Origin: Rivularia sp. T60_A2020_040
GTDB taxonomy: Bacteria; Cyanobacteriota; Cyanobacteriia; Cyanobacteriales; Nostocaceae
NCBI GenBank assembly: GCA_015272215.1
Contig: JACYMD010000063.1
Span: 98,945-162,944, forward strand
DNA length: 64,000 nucleotides
Direction of reading: 5' to 3'
Shown here piece after piece: positions 27,845 through 36,973 of this stretch. How positions within the stretch are numbered: the stretch's first letter is position 1; every line of letters starts with the position of its first letter. A program made the position numbers and the translations under genes. The notes below the pieces were generated by a model that ran no database searches, was not told where the DNA came from, and was given only the letters and a program-made list of their open reading frames with translations.

Positions 27845-29356
27845 TTAACCTGATTCCGCAACTCGAACTTTATCGCCATCCTTGAGATATCCGGCACCGT
27901 CAACAACAACATTTACTCCGGGTTGTAAACCACTTTTAATTTCGATTTTCCCACCTTTGAGAATTTCTCCAGTTTCGACTTTTTGACTGCTAACAATATC
28001 GTCTTTACCTAAAACAAATACAATTGCGGTGCCGTCGGTTTGAGGAAGTACTGCTTTTTGTGGTACAGCTATACCCGTATTGGTGTCAGTAACAATTGCT
28101 GCACGAGCAAACATACCTGGTTTAAGTAAATCTGTTGCTGGTAAGTCAATTTTGACCATTGCTTCACGACGTTGTTGATTAACTATTGGTTCTATGGCTC
28201 TAACTTGTCCTTGCAATTGAACGCGATTATCTGCATCCGTTGTAATTTTCGCTGATGCACCGACTTGTATTTGGGATAGTTGAACTGTAGGAACTTCTGC
28301 TTGTAGTTCTAAATTACCGTTACGAATAATTGAAAATAGCTTTTGACTTCCACCAACTACCGTTCCGACTTGGGTTTGGGGTGGTACACCAGTTATATCT
28401 CCGACTCTGGCAAGTTTTTGTGCAACTGTTCCGGAAACGGGAGCGCGGACTATAGTTTGTCCTAACTGAGTTTTCAACTGTTGCATTCTGGCTGTAGCGC
28501 TCTTGACTCCTGCTTTAGCGCTGTTAACTCTGGCGATGGCGCTGCTAACTCCCGCTTGAGCGCTACCGATACTTGCTTGAGCGCTAGTAACTCCCGCTTG
28601 AGCGCTACGAATGTTTGCTTCGGCAATCCGTACCGCTTCTCTTGCGGTTGCGAGGTTAGTTTCGGCAGTTTCAAATAATTGTTTACTAATTGCTCCTTGA
28701 TTGGAAAGTTGCTGATTACGCTGGTAATTTCTTTCTGCTTCTCTCAATCTGGCTTGTGCTTGGGCTAAATCCGCTTGTCTCTGTTGAACTGTTGCCTGAT
28801 TTGATATGACATTTGCTCTAGTTGATTCTAAAGCTGCTTGCTGAGAAGCTAAATCTGCTTGTCTGGAAGCAACCTCAGCTTCTTGGGATTCGATTTCTGC
28901 TTTTGCTTGACGAATTTGGTCTTGTAAGAGGGAATCATCCAAAATCGCCATTACTTGACCTTGATTAACAGAATCTCCCTGTTTCACGGAAATTTGTTTA
29001 ATTTGTAAACCGTTAGCTTGGGGTAAAACTGGAGTCAATTCATTAGCTCCAACAGTACCAGTAACATTGAGATTACGAGCAACTGTTGTTGATTCTACCC
29101 TCGCAAGAGTAACAGTCATTGCTGAAGCAACTGGTTGAGTCGATTGATTTGCTTCCGTTGGCTCACTTTCGACACGATTGCTCAACAACCGCATTCCTCC
29201 CAAAGCTATCCCAACACCCAAAGCCATACCCAACAGCATAATTGTCCACCAAGAACGCTGCTTATCAGTTTCGGAATTCTCTTTAAAAGTCGCTTCTTCC
29301 ATTGCTGGTTCTTGTTGCGCTGGAATCTCGGAAAAATTTTGATCTCCTGCTGTCAT
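27845..29356 (-). CDS. RND efflux periplasmic adaptor (membrane fusion protein)
   Basis: 503-residue HlyD/AcrA-type adaptor that links the RND pump to an outer-membrane channel. One membrane helix (about residues 37-60, WTIMLLGMALGVGIALGGMR) is preceded by ~35 acidic cytoplasmic residues. A lipoyl half-motif (VKQGDSVNQGQVMAILDDSL) is followed by an unusually long Ala/Gln/Ser-rich coiled-coil hairpin of ~180 residues with many AxxxQA repeats, then the second lipoyl half (TIVRAPVSGTVAQKLARVGD) and the beta-barrel and membrane-proximal domains. GGAG upstream of the ATG supports the start. It is the first gene of the adaptor-pump pair. Confidence 0.92.
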   Translation of the reverse strand: MTAGDQNFSEIPAQQEPAMEEATFKENSETDKQRSWWTIMLLGMALGVGIALGGMRLLSNRVESEPTEANQSTQPVASAMTVTLARVESTTVARNLNVTGTVGANELTPVLPQANGLQIKQISVKQGDSVNQGQVMAILDDSLLQDQIRQAKAEIESQEAEVASRQADLASQQAALESTRANVISNQATVQQRQADLAQAQARLREAERNYQRNQQLSNQGAISKQLFETAETNLATAREAVRIAEANIRSAQAGVTSAQASIGSAQAGVSSAIARVNSAKAGVKSATARMQQLKTQLGQTIVRAPVSGTVAQKLARVGDITGVPPQTQVGTVVGGSQKLFSIIRNGNLELQAEVPTVQLSQIQVGASAKITTDADNRVQLQGQVRAIEPIVNQQRREAMVKIDLPATDLLKPGMFARAAIVTDTNTGIAVPQKAVLPQTDGTAIVFVLGKDDIVSSQKVETGEILKGGKIEIKSGLQPGVNVVVDGAGYLKDGDKVRVAESG

Positions 29357-30041
29357 TACTCCATCTCCTACCCACCCGCGATAACACGGCTTTGCTTAAG
29401 AAAAGTTGAAAATTATTACTATATATTAACTATCACTCATTTTGCTGTGTAATGGCTGTAGTCTCAGACTGAATTTACCCATGACAAAAGTCATGTATTC
29501 CCAGTCTCAAAGGATTTCTTAGAGATATATACTTATTTTTGAAAGGGAATAGGGAGTAGGGAGTAGGCAGAAGGCAGTAAGTCTATATTTATTGGTTACT
29601 CTCAAATAAAACCTTTATCTGCTTTTGAAGTATCTAATAGGTCATGCATCACACCTTTTGGAGTGTTCAGATCACCGCCACAAGTTCTCTGGATGTGGAA
29701 AAATAAAAATAAGTTGATATCGTTTCTACATATAAAAAACATTTCTTCATTTATTCGATGCGTATATTCAGTTTAATTTGGGTAAGCTCTATTTATAAAT
29801 ACCTGTGCAAAATTTGTGCAAAAATAATAATTTAATTAATATGGTATCAGACTAGAGTTAGAGTAAATAGTGAGATAACTGAGTAGCAAATATATAATTA
29901 ATCAAATAATTAATCAAATTAATCAAAGCTTAACTACTTATTAATCATCATGAATCCTTAACTTTTGCAATCAACTTTAATCAAGATAAACTATTAAATT
30001 ATTAACTTATTAGATTATTAAATTATCAACAGGGTAAAAAT
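29357..30041. other. intergenic region, no gene recognised
   Basis: 685 bases of A+T-rich DNA between divergent genes. A short GGGAGTA heptamer array sits at about 29544-29575. The 200 bases before the next gene consist mostly of short A/T-rich direct repeats (TTAATCAAA, TTATTAAA types). No RNA gene or clear promoter recognised. Confidence 0.45.
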
Positions 30042-30983
30042 ATGTTTAGCGCCACTGAAGTTTTAATAGATGCTTTCGTAAATCGAGTTAGAGAAGGATA
30101 TCGTCGTAGTTATGGAAGTTTAAAAACTGATTATCAAGATATCATTGCTTGGGTAGGAAGTATGGCTTTAGAAAATATTGCCAACAGCGATGCTTTATAT
30201 CATAACGTCGAACATTCAATCTTAGTTACATTAGTAGGGCAAGAAGTTTTACGCGGCAAACATATACGAGAAGGTGGTGTTTCTAGCGAAGATTGGCTGC
30301 ATTGTATTATCTCATTGTTATGTCATGATATTGGTTATGTAAAAGGAGTTTGTCGCCAAGACAAAGAAGAAGCAAGTTTGTATGCTACGGGTAAAGATGA
30401 AGCAATGATTTCTTTACCCCTAGGCGCTTCAGATGCGAGTTTGACAGCATATCATGTTGATAGAGCAAAATTATTTATTGATGAACGTTTCGGTGGTCAT
30501 AAATTAATCGATTCCGAAGTCATAAAATGCAATATTGAATTAACTCGTTTTCCCGTACCAGCAGCAGAAGACCATCAAGAAACTAATACTTATGCAGGTT
30601 TAGTCAGGGCTGCCGATTTAATTGGACAATTAAGTGACCCTCGTTATTTAAAGAAAATTACTTCTTTATTTTACGAGTTTGAAGAGACTGGAATGAATAA
30701 AATTCTCGGTTATGAAAACCCTGCGGATTTACGCAATAATTATCCCAAATTTTATTGGAATGGTGTTTATCCTTATATTAAAGATGGACTGCGTTACTTA
30801 TCTTTAACTCAGCAGGGAAAACAGATCATTGCTAACTTATACTCAAATGTATTTGTTGTAGAACATGAACGACCACAAGAAGAACAAATACATTTAGAAA
30901 ATGTAGAAATTAGAGAAGTAGAAATCAAAGAATTATCCAAACGAAGACACGAAACAGTAAAAGCGAGATCGAGAGTTAGTTGA
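30042..30983 (+). CDS. HD-domain metal-dependent phosphohydrolase
   Basis: 313-residue protein of the HD superfamily. Metal ligands are visible: His54 and His58 in YHNVEHS, and the His95-Asp96 pair in LLCHDIGYVKG; a later Asp (RAADLIGQLSD) completes the usual set. The enzyme should hydrolyse a phosphoester, possibly a nucleotide or cyclic nucleotide, but the fold does not fix the substrate. The C-terminal ~60 residues are charged and helical. No membrane or sensory domain is fused. The gene stands alone, with no SD motif and an A/T-rich leader. Confidence 0.82.
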   Translation: MFSATEVLIDAFVNRVREGYRRSYGSLKTDYQDIIAWVGSMALENIANSDALYHNVEHSILVTLVGQEVLRGKHIREGGVSSEDWLHCIISLLCHDIGYVKGVCRQDKEEASLYATGKDEAMISLPLGASDASLTAYHVDRAKLFIDERFGGHKLIDSEVIKCNIELTRFPVPAAEDHQETNTYAGLVRAADLIGQLSDPRYLKKITSLFYEFEETGMNKILGYENPADLRNNYPKFYWNGVYPYIKDGLRYLSLTQQGKQIIANLYSNVFVVEHERPQEEQIHLENVEIREVEIKELSKRRHETVKARSRVS

Positions 30984-31093
30984 TAAATCGGGTAATGATT
31001 GTTTGCGAATGGTTGATTTCAGATAGATTTTTTCTATAATTATCCCGGTAAGATAATTAATGGCAGTACACAAAATCTATTTGTAAATCTTTG

Positions 31094-31945
31094 ATGTCTC
31101 TGACTCTCAATTCCGAATATAAAAGCTTCGGTGGAAAAGTTGGCTTTTACTCGCATCCATCAACTACCTGTAACGGTGAAATGCGCTTTGCAATTTACCA
31201 ACCACCCCAAGCTGTATCCCAAAGCTTACCAGTTCTTTACTTTCTCTCCGGTTTAACCTGTACTGAAGAAAACTTTATGATCAAAGCCGCAGCGCAAAGG
31301 TATGCAGCCGCATATGGTTTAATTTTAGTAGCACCAGATACAAGCCCTCGTAACACCGGAATCAAAGGTGAGGATGACGACTACGACTTTGGTACGGGTG
31401 CAGGTTTTTATGTTGATGCTACCGAAACACCTTGGTCATCTCGCTACAAAATGTATAGTTATGTAGTTAAAGAATTACCAGAATTAATTGCTGTGAACTT
31501 TCCAGTACAGCAAGATAAACAAAGTATATTTGGTCATTCAATGGGGGGACATGGGGCTTTAGTTTGTGCTATACGAAACCCTCAAAAGTATAAATCGGTT
31601 TCAGCTTTTGCACCCATAGCCGCACCGATGCAATGTGCTTGGGGAAAAAAATGTTTTAGCGCTTATTTGGGTGAAAATAAACAAAGTTGGCGCGAATATG
31701 ATGCAACTGAATTAGTCAAAAAAATTGGTTTTCACAGTGAAATTTTAATCGATCAAGGTACGGAAGATAAATTTCTGCAACAGCAGCAACTACTTCCAGA
31801 TGTGTTTGAACAAGCTTGTAAACAAGTAAATCAGCCTTTAAATCTACGTTATCAACAAGGTTATGACCACAGTTATTATTTCATTTCCACATTTATAGAA
31901 GACCATATTCGTCATCATGCTTTACAGTTGACAGTTGACAGTTGA
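31094..31945 (+). CDS. fghA: S-formylglutathione hydrolase
   Basis: Esterase of the formaldehyde-detoxification pathway that splits S-formylglutathione into formate and glutathione, in the cytoplasm. The ~283-residue protein shows the esterase-D family pattern: LYFLSGLTCTEENFMIKAAA, PDTSPRNTGIKGEDD, nucleophile elbow GHSMGGHGAL (Ser149), then acid and histidine in DQGTEDKFL and YDHSYYF. The ATG at 31094 is preferred to the adjacent in-frame TTG at 31091. The last residues (QLTVDS) and the TGA stop are supplied by a TTGACAG heptamer array, so the natural C-terminus was probably replaced by repeat insertion. No glutathione-dependent dehydrogenase gene is in the window. Confidence 0.92.
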   Translation: MSLTLNSEYKSFGGKVGFYSHPSTTCNGEMRFAIYQPPQAVSQSLPVLYFLSGLTCTEENFMIKAAAQRYAAAYGLILVAPDTSPRNTGIKGEDDDYDFGTGAGFYVDATETPWSSRYKMYSYVVKELPELIAVNFPVQQDKQSIFGHSMGGHGALVCAIRNPQKYKSVSAFAPIAAPMQCAWGKKCFSAYLGENKQSWREYDATELVKKIGFHSEILIDQGTEDKFLQQQQLLPDVFEQACKQVNQPLNLRYQQGYDHSYYFISTFIEDHIRHHALQLTVDS

Positions 31946-31955
31946 CAGTTGGCAG
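31924..31955. repeat. heptamer tandem array (TTGACAG)
   Basis: About four units of CAGTTGA, overlapping the last codons and the stop (31943-31945) of the S-formylglutathione hydrolase gene. Confidence 0.85.
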
Positions 31956-31993
31956 TTAACAGCAAAGTGATGTATTTATTTAAGCATAATCAA

Positions 31994-32043
31994 CCTATTC
32001 CCTATTCCCTATTCCCCATTCCCTATTCCCCATTCCCTATATT
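31994..32043. repeat. heptamer tandem array (CTATTCC) abutting the tab2 start
   Basis: About seven units of CTATTCC/CCCATTC run directly up to the ATG at 32044, occupying the place where a ribosome-binding site would be. Confidence 0.85.
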
Positions 32044-32829
32044 ATGATTTGGCAAGCTGATTTTTATCGTCGTCCACAACAAGATACATCCGCACAGGTA
32101 TTTTGGGATTTATTGATTATTGATTCAACTCTTAACTTTAAATATGAAGCGAGTTGTCTTCAGTCACAAGCTAATTCTGCTTGGGTAGCTTCGCAAATTC
32201 GGCAAGCAGCAGATAAATTACCAGATATTATTCAGGTGTTTCGTCCCCAATCTTTGAGTTTAATTGAACAAGCGGCAAATATTTTGGGTATTAAAGTTGA
32301 AGCAACTCGTCGTACTGCTGCTTTGAAAAAATTGTTGGAGGAAAAGCAGCAATTCACGGCTTTGGATAAACCACCCCCGGCACCTTTACCAGAAAATCTG
32401 TGGGGAGATAAATGGAGTTTTGCTACTTTACAAGCTGGTAATATTACAGAGTTTTTTTCTGAGCGTCCAATTCCTATCTTAGAAACACCCGATTTTTTAT
32501 TGCCGATAAATCTGGGTTTGGCTTCAACGGTGCAGGTTCCAGGTATAGTAATTTATGGTGGACGCAAATCTATGGGTTTGGCAAGGTGGTTGCAGTCCAA
32601 TCGTCCTGTAGCTTTAAATTACATTGCTGGTGCGCCGGATGGGTTGGTTTTGGAAGCAGGTTTAGTAGATAGGTGGATTGTTGCGACTTTTGAAGATGAG
32701 GAAGTTGCAGCAGCCGCAAAGCTTTACCAACAACGCAAACAGCAAACTCAAGGATTGCATTTTTTGTTAGTCCAACCAGATGATTCTGGTATGACTTATA
32801 CAGGCTTTTGGTTATTGCAAGAAGTATAG
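32044..32829 (+). CDS. Tab2/Atab2 family RNA-binding protein (DUF1092)
   Basis: 261-residue protein of the Tab2 family, restricted to oxygenic phototrophs. In algae and plants Tab2/ATAB2 binds the psaB leader and is needed for translation of photosystem I (and II) proteins. Family features: IWQADFYRRPQ at the N-terminus, FRPQSLSLIEQAANILGIKV in the middle, WGDKWSFATLQAG and the C-terminal GLHFLLVQPDDSGMTYTGFW. It is soluble, with no transit or signal peptide. Translation must start without a Shine-Dalgarno site, because the leader is a pyrimidine-rich heptamer array. A role in photosystem synthesis here is inferred from the family. Confidence 0.88.
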   Translation: MIWQADFYRRPQQDTSAQVFWDLLIIDSTLNFKYEASCLQSQANSAWVASQIRQAADKLPDIIQVFRPQSLSLIEQAANILGIKVEATRRTAALKKLLEEKQQFTALDKPPPAPLPENLWGDKWSFATLQAGNITEFFSERPIPILETPDFLLPINLGLASTVQVPGIVIYGGRKSMGLARWLQSNRPVALNYIAGAPDGLVLEAGLVDRWIVATFEDEEVAAAAKLYQQRKQQTQGLHFLLVQPDDSGMTYTGFWLLQEV

Positions 32830-33076
32830 AGAGCTTATGGTTTTGATTTAGTTTTGATGATTTTTATTCACTAATGAATGCCAAAATAATATTTATATAT
32901 TAAGTACTAAGCAAATTTGTCAACTACTTAGCGATATATTTATTTTTAAAGTGACTTATTTACTTATTAGAGAAGTTTGAAGCAGTGCTATTGAGGTAAG
33001 CTACAAAAGAAACTACCAGCAAAAAAGTTAATCAAAAATAAACCGGATTCTGGCATTATTAACTCTAATTAAATAA

Positions 33077-34309
33077 ATGAACTTGAGAAATTTAAAGGAG
33101 CAATTTGATTTACCTTTCCAATTTTGGATTGTTACCCTAGTTGCCTTCATCAATTCGGTGAGCTTCACGATAGTTATTCCGTTACTGTATCCTTATGCGA
33201 AACAGTTCGGACTAAGTGATTTTCAAGCTAGTTTGCTGACTACAGCTTATGCTTTACCTCAATTTATCGCAACACCTATTTTAGGAAGACTTTCAGATCG
33301 TTTGGGAAGAAAACCTTTATTGGTAGTAAGTTTGCTGGGAACAGTTTTAGCTAGCGCCATCGCCGCAATAACTCCTGTAGCTTGGATATTATACTTTGCG
33401 CGTATGGTTGATGGTTTAACTGGTGGAAATACTTCTATTGCCATGGCTGTAGTCAGCGATATTACCAGTGTAGAGCAACGTGCGAAGGCTTTTGGTATTT
33501 TTGGGGCGGTGTTCCGTTTGGGTTTTGTTGCAGGGCCTGCATTAAGCTTTGTAGCGCAGCAGTTACCCACATTTGCGGGTGTTTCTTCCTTGGGAATGAG
33601 TTTCCTTGTCGGTGCGGTTATTGCTTTATTTGCGACGGTTTTAACTATTTTTTTCTTACCGGAAACTTTACCGACTTCACAAACGCAACAGTTTCATTTG
33701 AGTTGGAGTGATTTCGGGTTTCTCAAAATTTTGAAGTCCGCAGTTCATCCCAAACTGGGTAAACTGTTTATTCTGACTTTTTTAAGCGGTTCCACTTTTA
33801 CAATTTTTACTTTTGCATTTCAGCCGTTTATGTTAGAAGTTCTCAATCAAGATGCAAAAACATTAGCAATTGTATTTGCTATTGTGGGGATAGTCGGATT
33901 CATTTCTCAAGTATTTGCAGTCGATCCGCTCAGAAAAAAATTCAATTTAATTGATATTCTATTTTTGTCATTATTAGCCCGTGGAGTCACTTTTTTATTA
34001 ATTCCAACTTTCCCTTATCTCACCGCATTTTTGATTATTATTACAATTTTTGGCTTTGTTAATTCCTTCCCGATGCCGTTGATAGATTCAATTTTATCTT
34101 TGAATAGTACACAACGCGAACAAGGTGAAGTTTTAGGAATTAATGCATCTTATCTAAGTATTTCTAATGCAATTGGACCACCAATTTCCGGTTTATTAGT
34201 CAGTTTTGGTTATAAATTCCCCTTTTGGATTACAGGTGTGCTGACAATTTTTACAAGCTATTTTGCTTTCACACTCAAATCGAACTTTAAATCTGAAAGG
34301 AAAAATTAA
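33077..34309 (+). CDS. major facilitator superfamily transporter (drug:H+ antiporter-like)
   Basis: 410-residue MFS transporter with 12 predicted transmembrane helices. The signature loop between helices 2 and 3 reads GRLSDRLGRKPLLVVSLLGT, and MVDGLTGGNTSIAMAVVSDI resembles motif C of the tetracycline/multidrug antiporters (TetA-like). It should export a small molecule in exchange for protons from the inner membrane. Substrate unknown. Monocistronic; its 3' end converges on the DUF2470 gene with an AAGTCGGGTTT palindrome between them. Confidence 0.88.
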   Translation: MNLRNLKEQFDLPFQFWIVTLVAFINSVSFTIVIPLLYPYAKQFGLSDFQASLLTTAYALPQFIATPILGRLSDRLGRKPLLVVSLLGTVLASAIAAITPVAWILYFARMVDGLTGGNTSIAMAVVSDITSVEQRAKAFGIFGAVFRLGFVAGPALSFVAQQLPTFAGVSSLGMSFLVGAVIALFATVLTIFFLPETLPTSQTQQFHLSWSDFGFLKILKSAVHPKLGKLFILTFLSGSTFTIFTFAFQPFMLEVLNQDAKTLAIVFAIVGIVGFISQVFAVDPLRKKFNLIDILFLSLLARGVTFLLIPTFPYLTAFLIIITIFGFVNSFPMPLIDSILSLNSTQREQGEVLGINASYLSISNAIGPPISGLLVSFGYKFPFWITGVLTIFTSYFAFTLKSNFKSERKN

Positions 34310-34330
34310 ACTGAGGTGAGTTCTACTTAG

Positions 34331-34390
34331 AAGTCGGGTTTTTAGGTTAAATATCTGTGAGAAAAGCCAATGATCATAAAAACCCGACTT
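34331..34390. terminator. AAGTCGGGTTTTT inverted repeat between convergent genes
   Basis: A perfect 13-bp inverted repeat (34331-34343 and 34378-34390) with a 34-base loop. T-runs end the arm in both directions, so it can act as a bidirectional terminator for the MFS and DUF2470 genes. Confidence 0.6.
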
Positions 34391-34415
34391 CTTACACCAC
34401 GGAGTTTGTTAACAG

Positions 34416-34691
34416 TTATTTTCTCACCTGTTTTAACATCGCAATCAATGTATGATGAGCATCTTCGGCATTTTCTAAAGTATGGTCGAATGCAATGCGG
34501 ACAGGTACAGATTCCCCGTTTACCTCTGCTTGTAGATTCATCCCTTCAGCATCAATAGAAAGCATCTGTGCTGCTGTCGCATCTTCTAAATCTCCATAAG
34601 CTTTAGCATAAAGTGCAACCGCTTCTGCATGATCTTCATTCATGTGCTTGCAAATGCGATCGCTAATTTGAACAGAAAATTCCTCTGACAT
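34416..34691 (-). CDS. DUF2470 domain protein
   Basis: 91-residue protein consisting of one DUF2470 domain, the C-terminal module of haem-utilisation/pyridoxamine-oxidase-like proteins (HugZ-like and plant relatives). Features: ISDRICKHMNEDHAEAVALY with the conserved HMNxDH, and AQMLSIDAEGMNLQAEV. Alone, the domain may bind haem or a tetrapyrrole; this is inference. The frame is open five codons further, but GGGAG lies 8 bases before the ATG at 34691, fixing the start there. Confidence 0.82.
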   Translation of the reverse strand: MSEEFSVQISDRICKHMNEDHAEAVALYAKAYGDLEDATAAQMLSIDAEGMNLQAEVNGESVPVRIAFDHTLENAEDAHHTLIAMLKQVRK

Positions 34692-35017
34692 TCTCGAAGC
34701 TCCCAAAATAAACTTTATTTTACCAAATTTTAGATTTTAGATAAAAACCCGACGAATCACAACAAACACAGAACCGGAAGCAAGTCCCCCGTAGCGGCTA
34801 ATTAAAGGATATTAAACCCACGGAGGTGGGTTTTCTTTGTATAGCTGCGGTTTTAACCGCCGGATAAACTTTGAACAGCTTTGTAACATTTCTATCTTTA
34901 TCTAAAAAATTAATTTAATTAAACTTGTGACTGGGAAATTTTTTACATTTTCTTTCTGATTCATAGTAGTTTCTACGGAATCAGATATATAAAACAAATT
35001 TATTTAAATTCATACCC
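34692..35017. other. intergenic region with composite palindromic repeat
   Basis: 326 bases between divergent genes. It contains the palindromic element at 34782-34863 and, at 34745-34754, an isolated half of the AAACCCGAC palindrome. No gene recognised. Confidence 0.5.
34782..34863. repeat. composite palindromic repeat with terminator-like stem
   Basis: Holds an 8-bp stem AAACCCAC/GTGGGTTT (34814-34821 and 34826-34833) followed by TCTTT, and the palindrome GCGGTTTTAACCGC (34847-34860). I recognise this arrangement as a type of dispersed repeat common in Nostocales genomes (from memory, not searched). It precedes the phosphatase gene by ~150 bases. Confidence 0.55.
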
Positions 35018-35782
35018 ATGAGTGCAACTAGCCACCGTCGCATAGTTATTGGGGATGTACATGGTCACTATCAAGGCTTGATGCAATTGTTAGATAGTAT
35101 TGCCCCAACAGCAGAAGACCAAGTTTATTTTCTCGGTGATTTGATAGATAGAGGTCCCCAGAGTTCCCAAGTAGTGGATTTTGTCAAAGACAATTCCTAC
35201 CCCTGCTTGTTGGGAAATCACGAGCATATGCTGGTGAAAATTCTTACAGATAAAAATGCCTCCAGCACAAGCGTACAAGGATGGCTTTACGGTGGGGGAC
35301 AAGCAACTCTAGCAAGTTATGAAAACGGTAAAATATCTCAAGAACATCTTGAATGGTTCCAGAATTTACCTTTATATCTCGATTTAGGTGATATTTTCTT
35401 AGTTCATGCAGGAATTGACCCTTCAAAAACCATAGAAGAACAAAGCGCAGAAGAATTTTGTTGGATTAGAGATAAATTTCACAGCATTCAAAAGCCTTAT
35501 TTTTTAGATAAAGTGATTATCGTCGGTCACACTATCACCTTTACCTTTCCTGGAATTTTACCGGGTAAAATTGCCCGAGGTGCGGGTTGGCTCGATTTAG
35601 ATACAGGTGCTTATCATCCCCGTAGTGGTTGGTTGAGTGCATTCGATGTTACAAATCGTTTGATACATCAAGTCAACATATTTAAAAAGAGCCTCCGTAC
35701 CTTGTCTTTAGAAGAAGCATCGGCTAAAGTCAATTTGTCTTCACCTAAAGTCGATCGCGATCGCAATAAGTTATGGGCATGA
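35018..35782 (+). CDS. PPP-family metallophosphatase (protein phosphatase-like)
   Basis: 254-residue phosphatase of the PPP type. All three metal motifs are intact: GDVHGHYQGL (about residues 13-22), GDLIDRGPQSSQVVDF (about 41-56) and GNHEHML (about 68-74), followed by VHAGIDPSKT and VGHTITF with the later histidines. Enzymes of this type remove phosphate from Ser/Thr or Tyr of proteins, or split dinucleoside polyphosphates; the motif set does not separate these. Cytoplasmic, no targeting signals. Given two Hanks-type kinases in the window, a role in reversing protein phosphorylation is plausible but unproven. Confidence 0.85.
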   Translation: MSATSHRRIVIGDVHGHYQGLMQLLDSIAPTAEDQVYFLGDLIDRGPQSSQVVDFVKDNSYPCLLGNHEHMLVKILTDKNASSTSVQGWLYGGGQATLASYENGKISQEHLEWFQNLPLYLDLGDIFLVHAGIDPSKTIEEQSAEEFCWIRDKFHSIQKPYFLDKVIIVGHTITFTFPGILPGKIARGAGWLDLDTGAYHPRSGWLSAFDVTNRLIHQVNIFKKSLRTLSLEEASAKVNLSSPKVDRDRNKLWA

Positions 35783-35800
35783 AGGTCAAAGGTTAAAATT

Positions 35801-35821
35801 ACTGTCAACTGTCAACTGTCA
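35801..35821. repeat. heptamer tandem array (CTGTCAA)
   Basis: About three units of CTGTCAA between the convergent phosphatase and M48 protease genes. The protease stop codon (TCA at 35819-35821, read as TGA) is formed at its edge. Confidence 0.8.
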
Positions 35822-36679
35822 TAACAATGGTCGAATATTTTGCCGGTATGCAGTTGCATTTAAGCCATCATTTCCTTTATTCGATTGAGCATTAACCCAA
35901 TTCTGAAGATATTGTACTCGATTACCCGGTGAAGGATGAGTACTTAAAAATGTCGGAACAGAACCTCTGCTTTTACTTTCCAACTTCCTCATAAAGGAAA
36001 CCATCGCTTGAGGTGCATAACCAGCATCTGTCAGTAGTTTTAATCCAATTTCGTCTGCTTCTTTCTCGGCTCCACGACTGTTGGGACGACGATAACCTAG
36101 TTCTACACCAAGCTGAACTAATCTACTGTTTTCCACACCTGCTGCTGTAGCTAAACCTCTGGCGATCGCAGTTTTCTTCATCTGCTCTATTACGTGTTCA
36201 CCTTCAATATGACCTATTTCATGGGCAATTACACTTGCTAATTCTGCTTCATTATCAGCAGCTTTAATTAGACCAGTATTGATATAAACATATCCACCAG
36301 TAGTAGCAAAGGCATTTATACTGTCATCTCTGACTACTTGAAAGGTATAAGGAATATTCTTTCGGGTATTCTGTGCTTCTAAACGCTTACCAATTCTTGT
36401 GATGTAATTATTGATTTGAGAATTGCTGTTAAGTCTAATATCGCTTCTGAGCAATTGCTGATTTATTTGTCTACCAAGCTGAATTTCTTGCCGTTCTGAT
36501 ATATTAGAAAGTTGAATTATTTGGGCACCTTGGAAGATTATGTCCCATATCGAAACACCCCGCGCTATTGTAGGTGTAACTAAGCACAGGGTTATAGCCG
36601 TAACCAAGGAAATTAACGGATAAAAGAATCGTTTTTGTAAAAAACGAAAGTTTAAATAAAAGTTTTTATTTTCCATCAT
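35819..36679 (-). CDS. secreted M48 family metalloprotease (BepA/Oma1-like)
   Basis: About 286 residues from the ATG at 36679. A signal segment (FFYPLISLVTAITLCLVTPT, about residues 17-36) should send it to the periplasm. The zinc motif IAHEIGHIEGEH and third-ligand region EKEADEIGLKLL are intact, and SGTHPS-like FLSTHPSPGNRVQYL near the C-terminus is typical of the M48C/BepA-Oma1 group, whose members act in outer-membrane protein quality control. There is no TPR extension, unlike E. coli BepA. The frame is open 22 codons upstream of the chosen start; that longer form has an extra hydrophobic segment and is less likely. The stop lies at a heptamer array. Confidence 0.85.
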   Translation of the reverse strand: MMENKNFYLNFRFLQKRFFYPLISLVTAITLCLVTPTIARGVSIWDIIFQGAQIIQLSNISERQEIQLGRQINQQLLRSDIRLNSNSQINNYITRIGKRLEAQNTRKNIPYTFQVVRDDSINAFATTGGYVYINTGLIKAADNEAELASVIAHEIGHIEGEHVIEQMKKTAIARGLATAAGVENSRLVQLGVELGYRRPNSRGAEKEADEIGLKLLTDAGYAPQAMVSFMRKLESKSRGSVPTFLSTHPSPGNRVQYLQNWVNAQSNKGNDGLNATAYRQNIRPLL

Positions 36680-36973
36680 CAAATTCAAGGAGGTTTGTAC
36701 AAGAACACAAATTATCAGACGAATAATAACTTTATTAAGTTGCACATCTTACTTATCTTGTACTAGCACAATCGGTTATCTAGTCTGCTTGACTTAAGAG
36801 TAGTTTTGCTGTTAAACATGGCAACAAATCGTAAATTATTTAATGAAAGCGATGGAGAGTCTTGTTGTTTTAAACTTCTTGATATCTCCAGACAAAATAC
36901 CTGGTTCTTCTACCATTAGTATTAAGTTTGTGAATATCAATCCTCTATTCTCTGTAAATAGGAAAAATTAATT

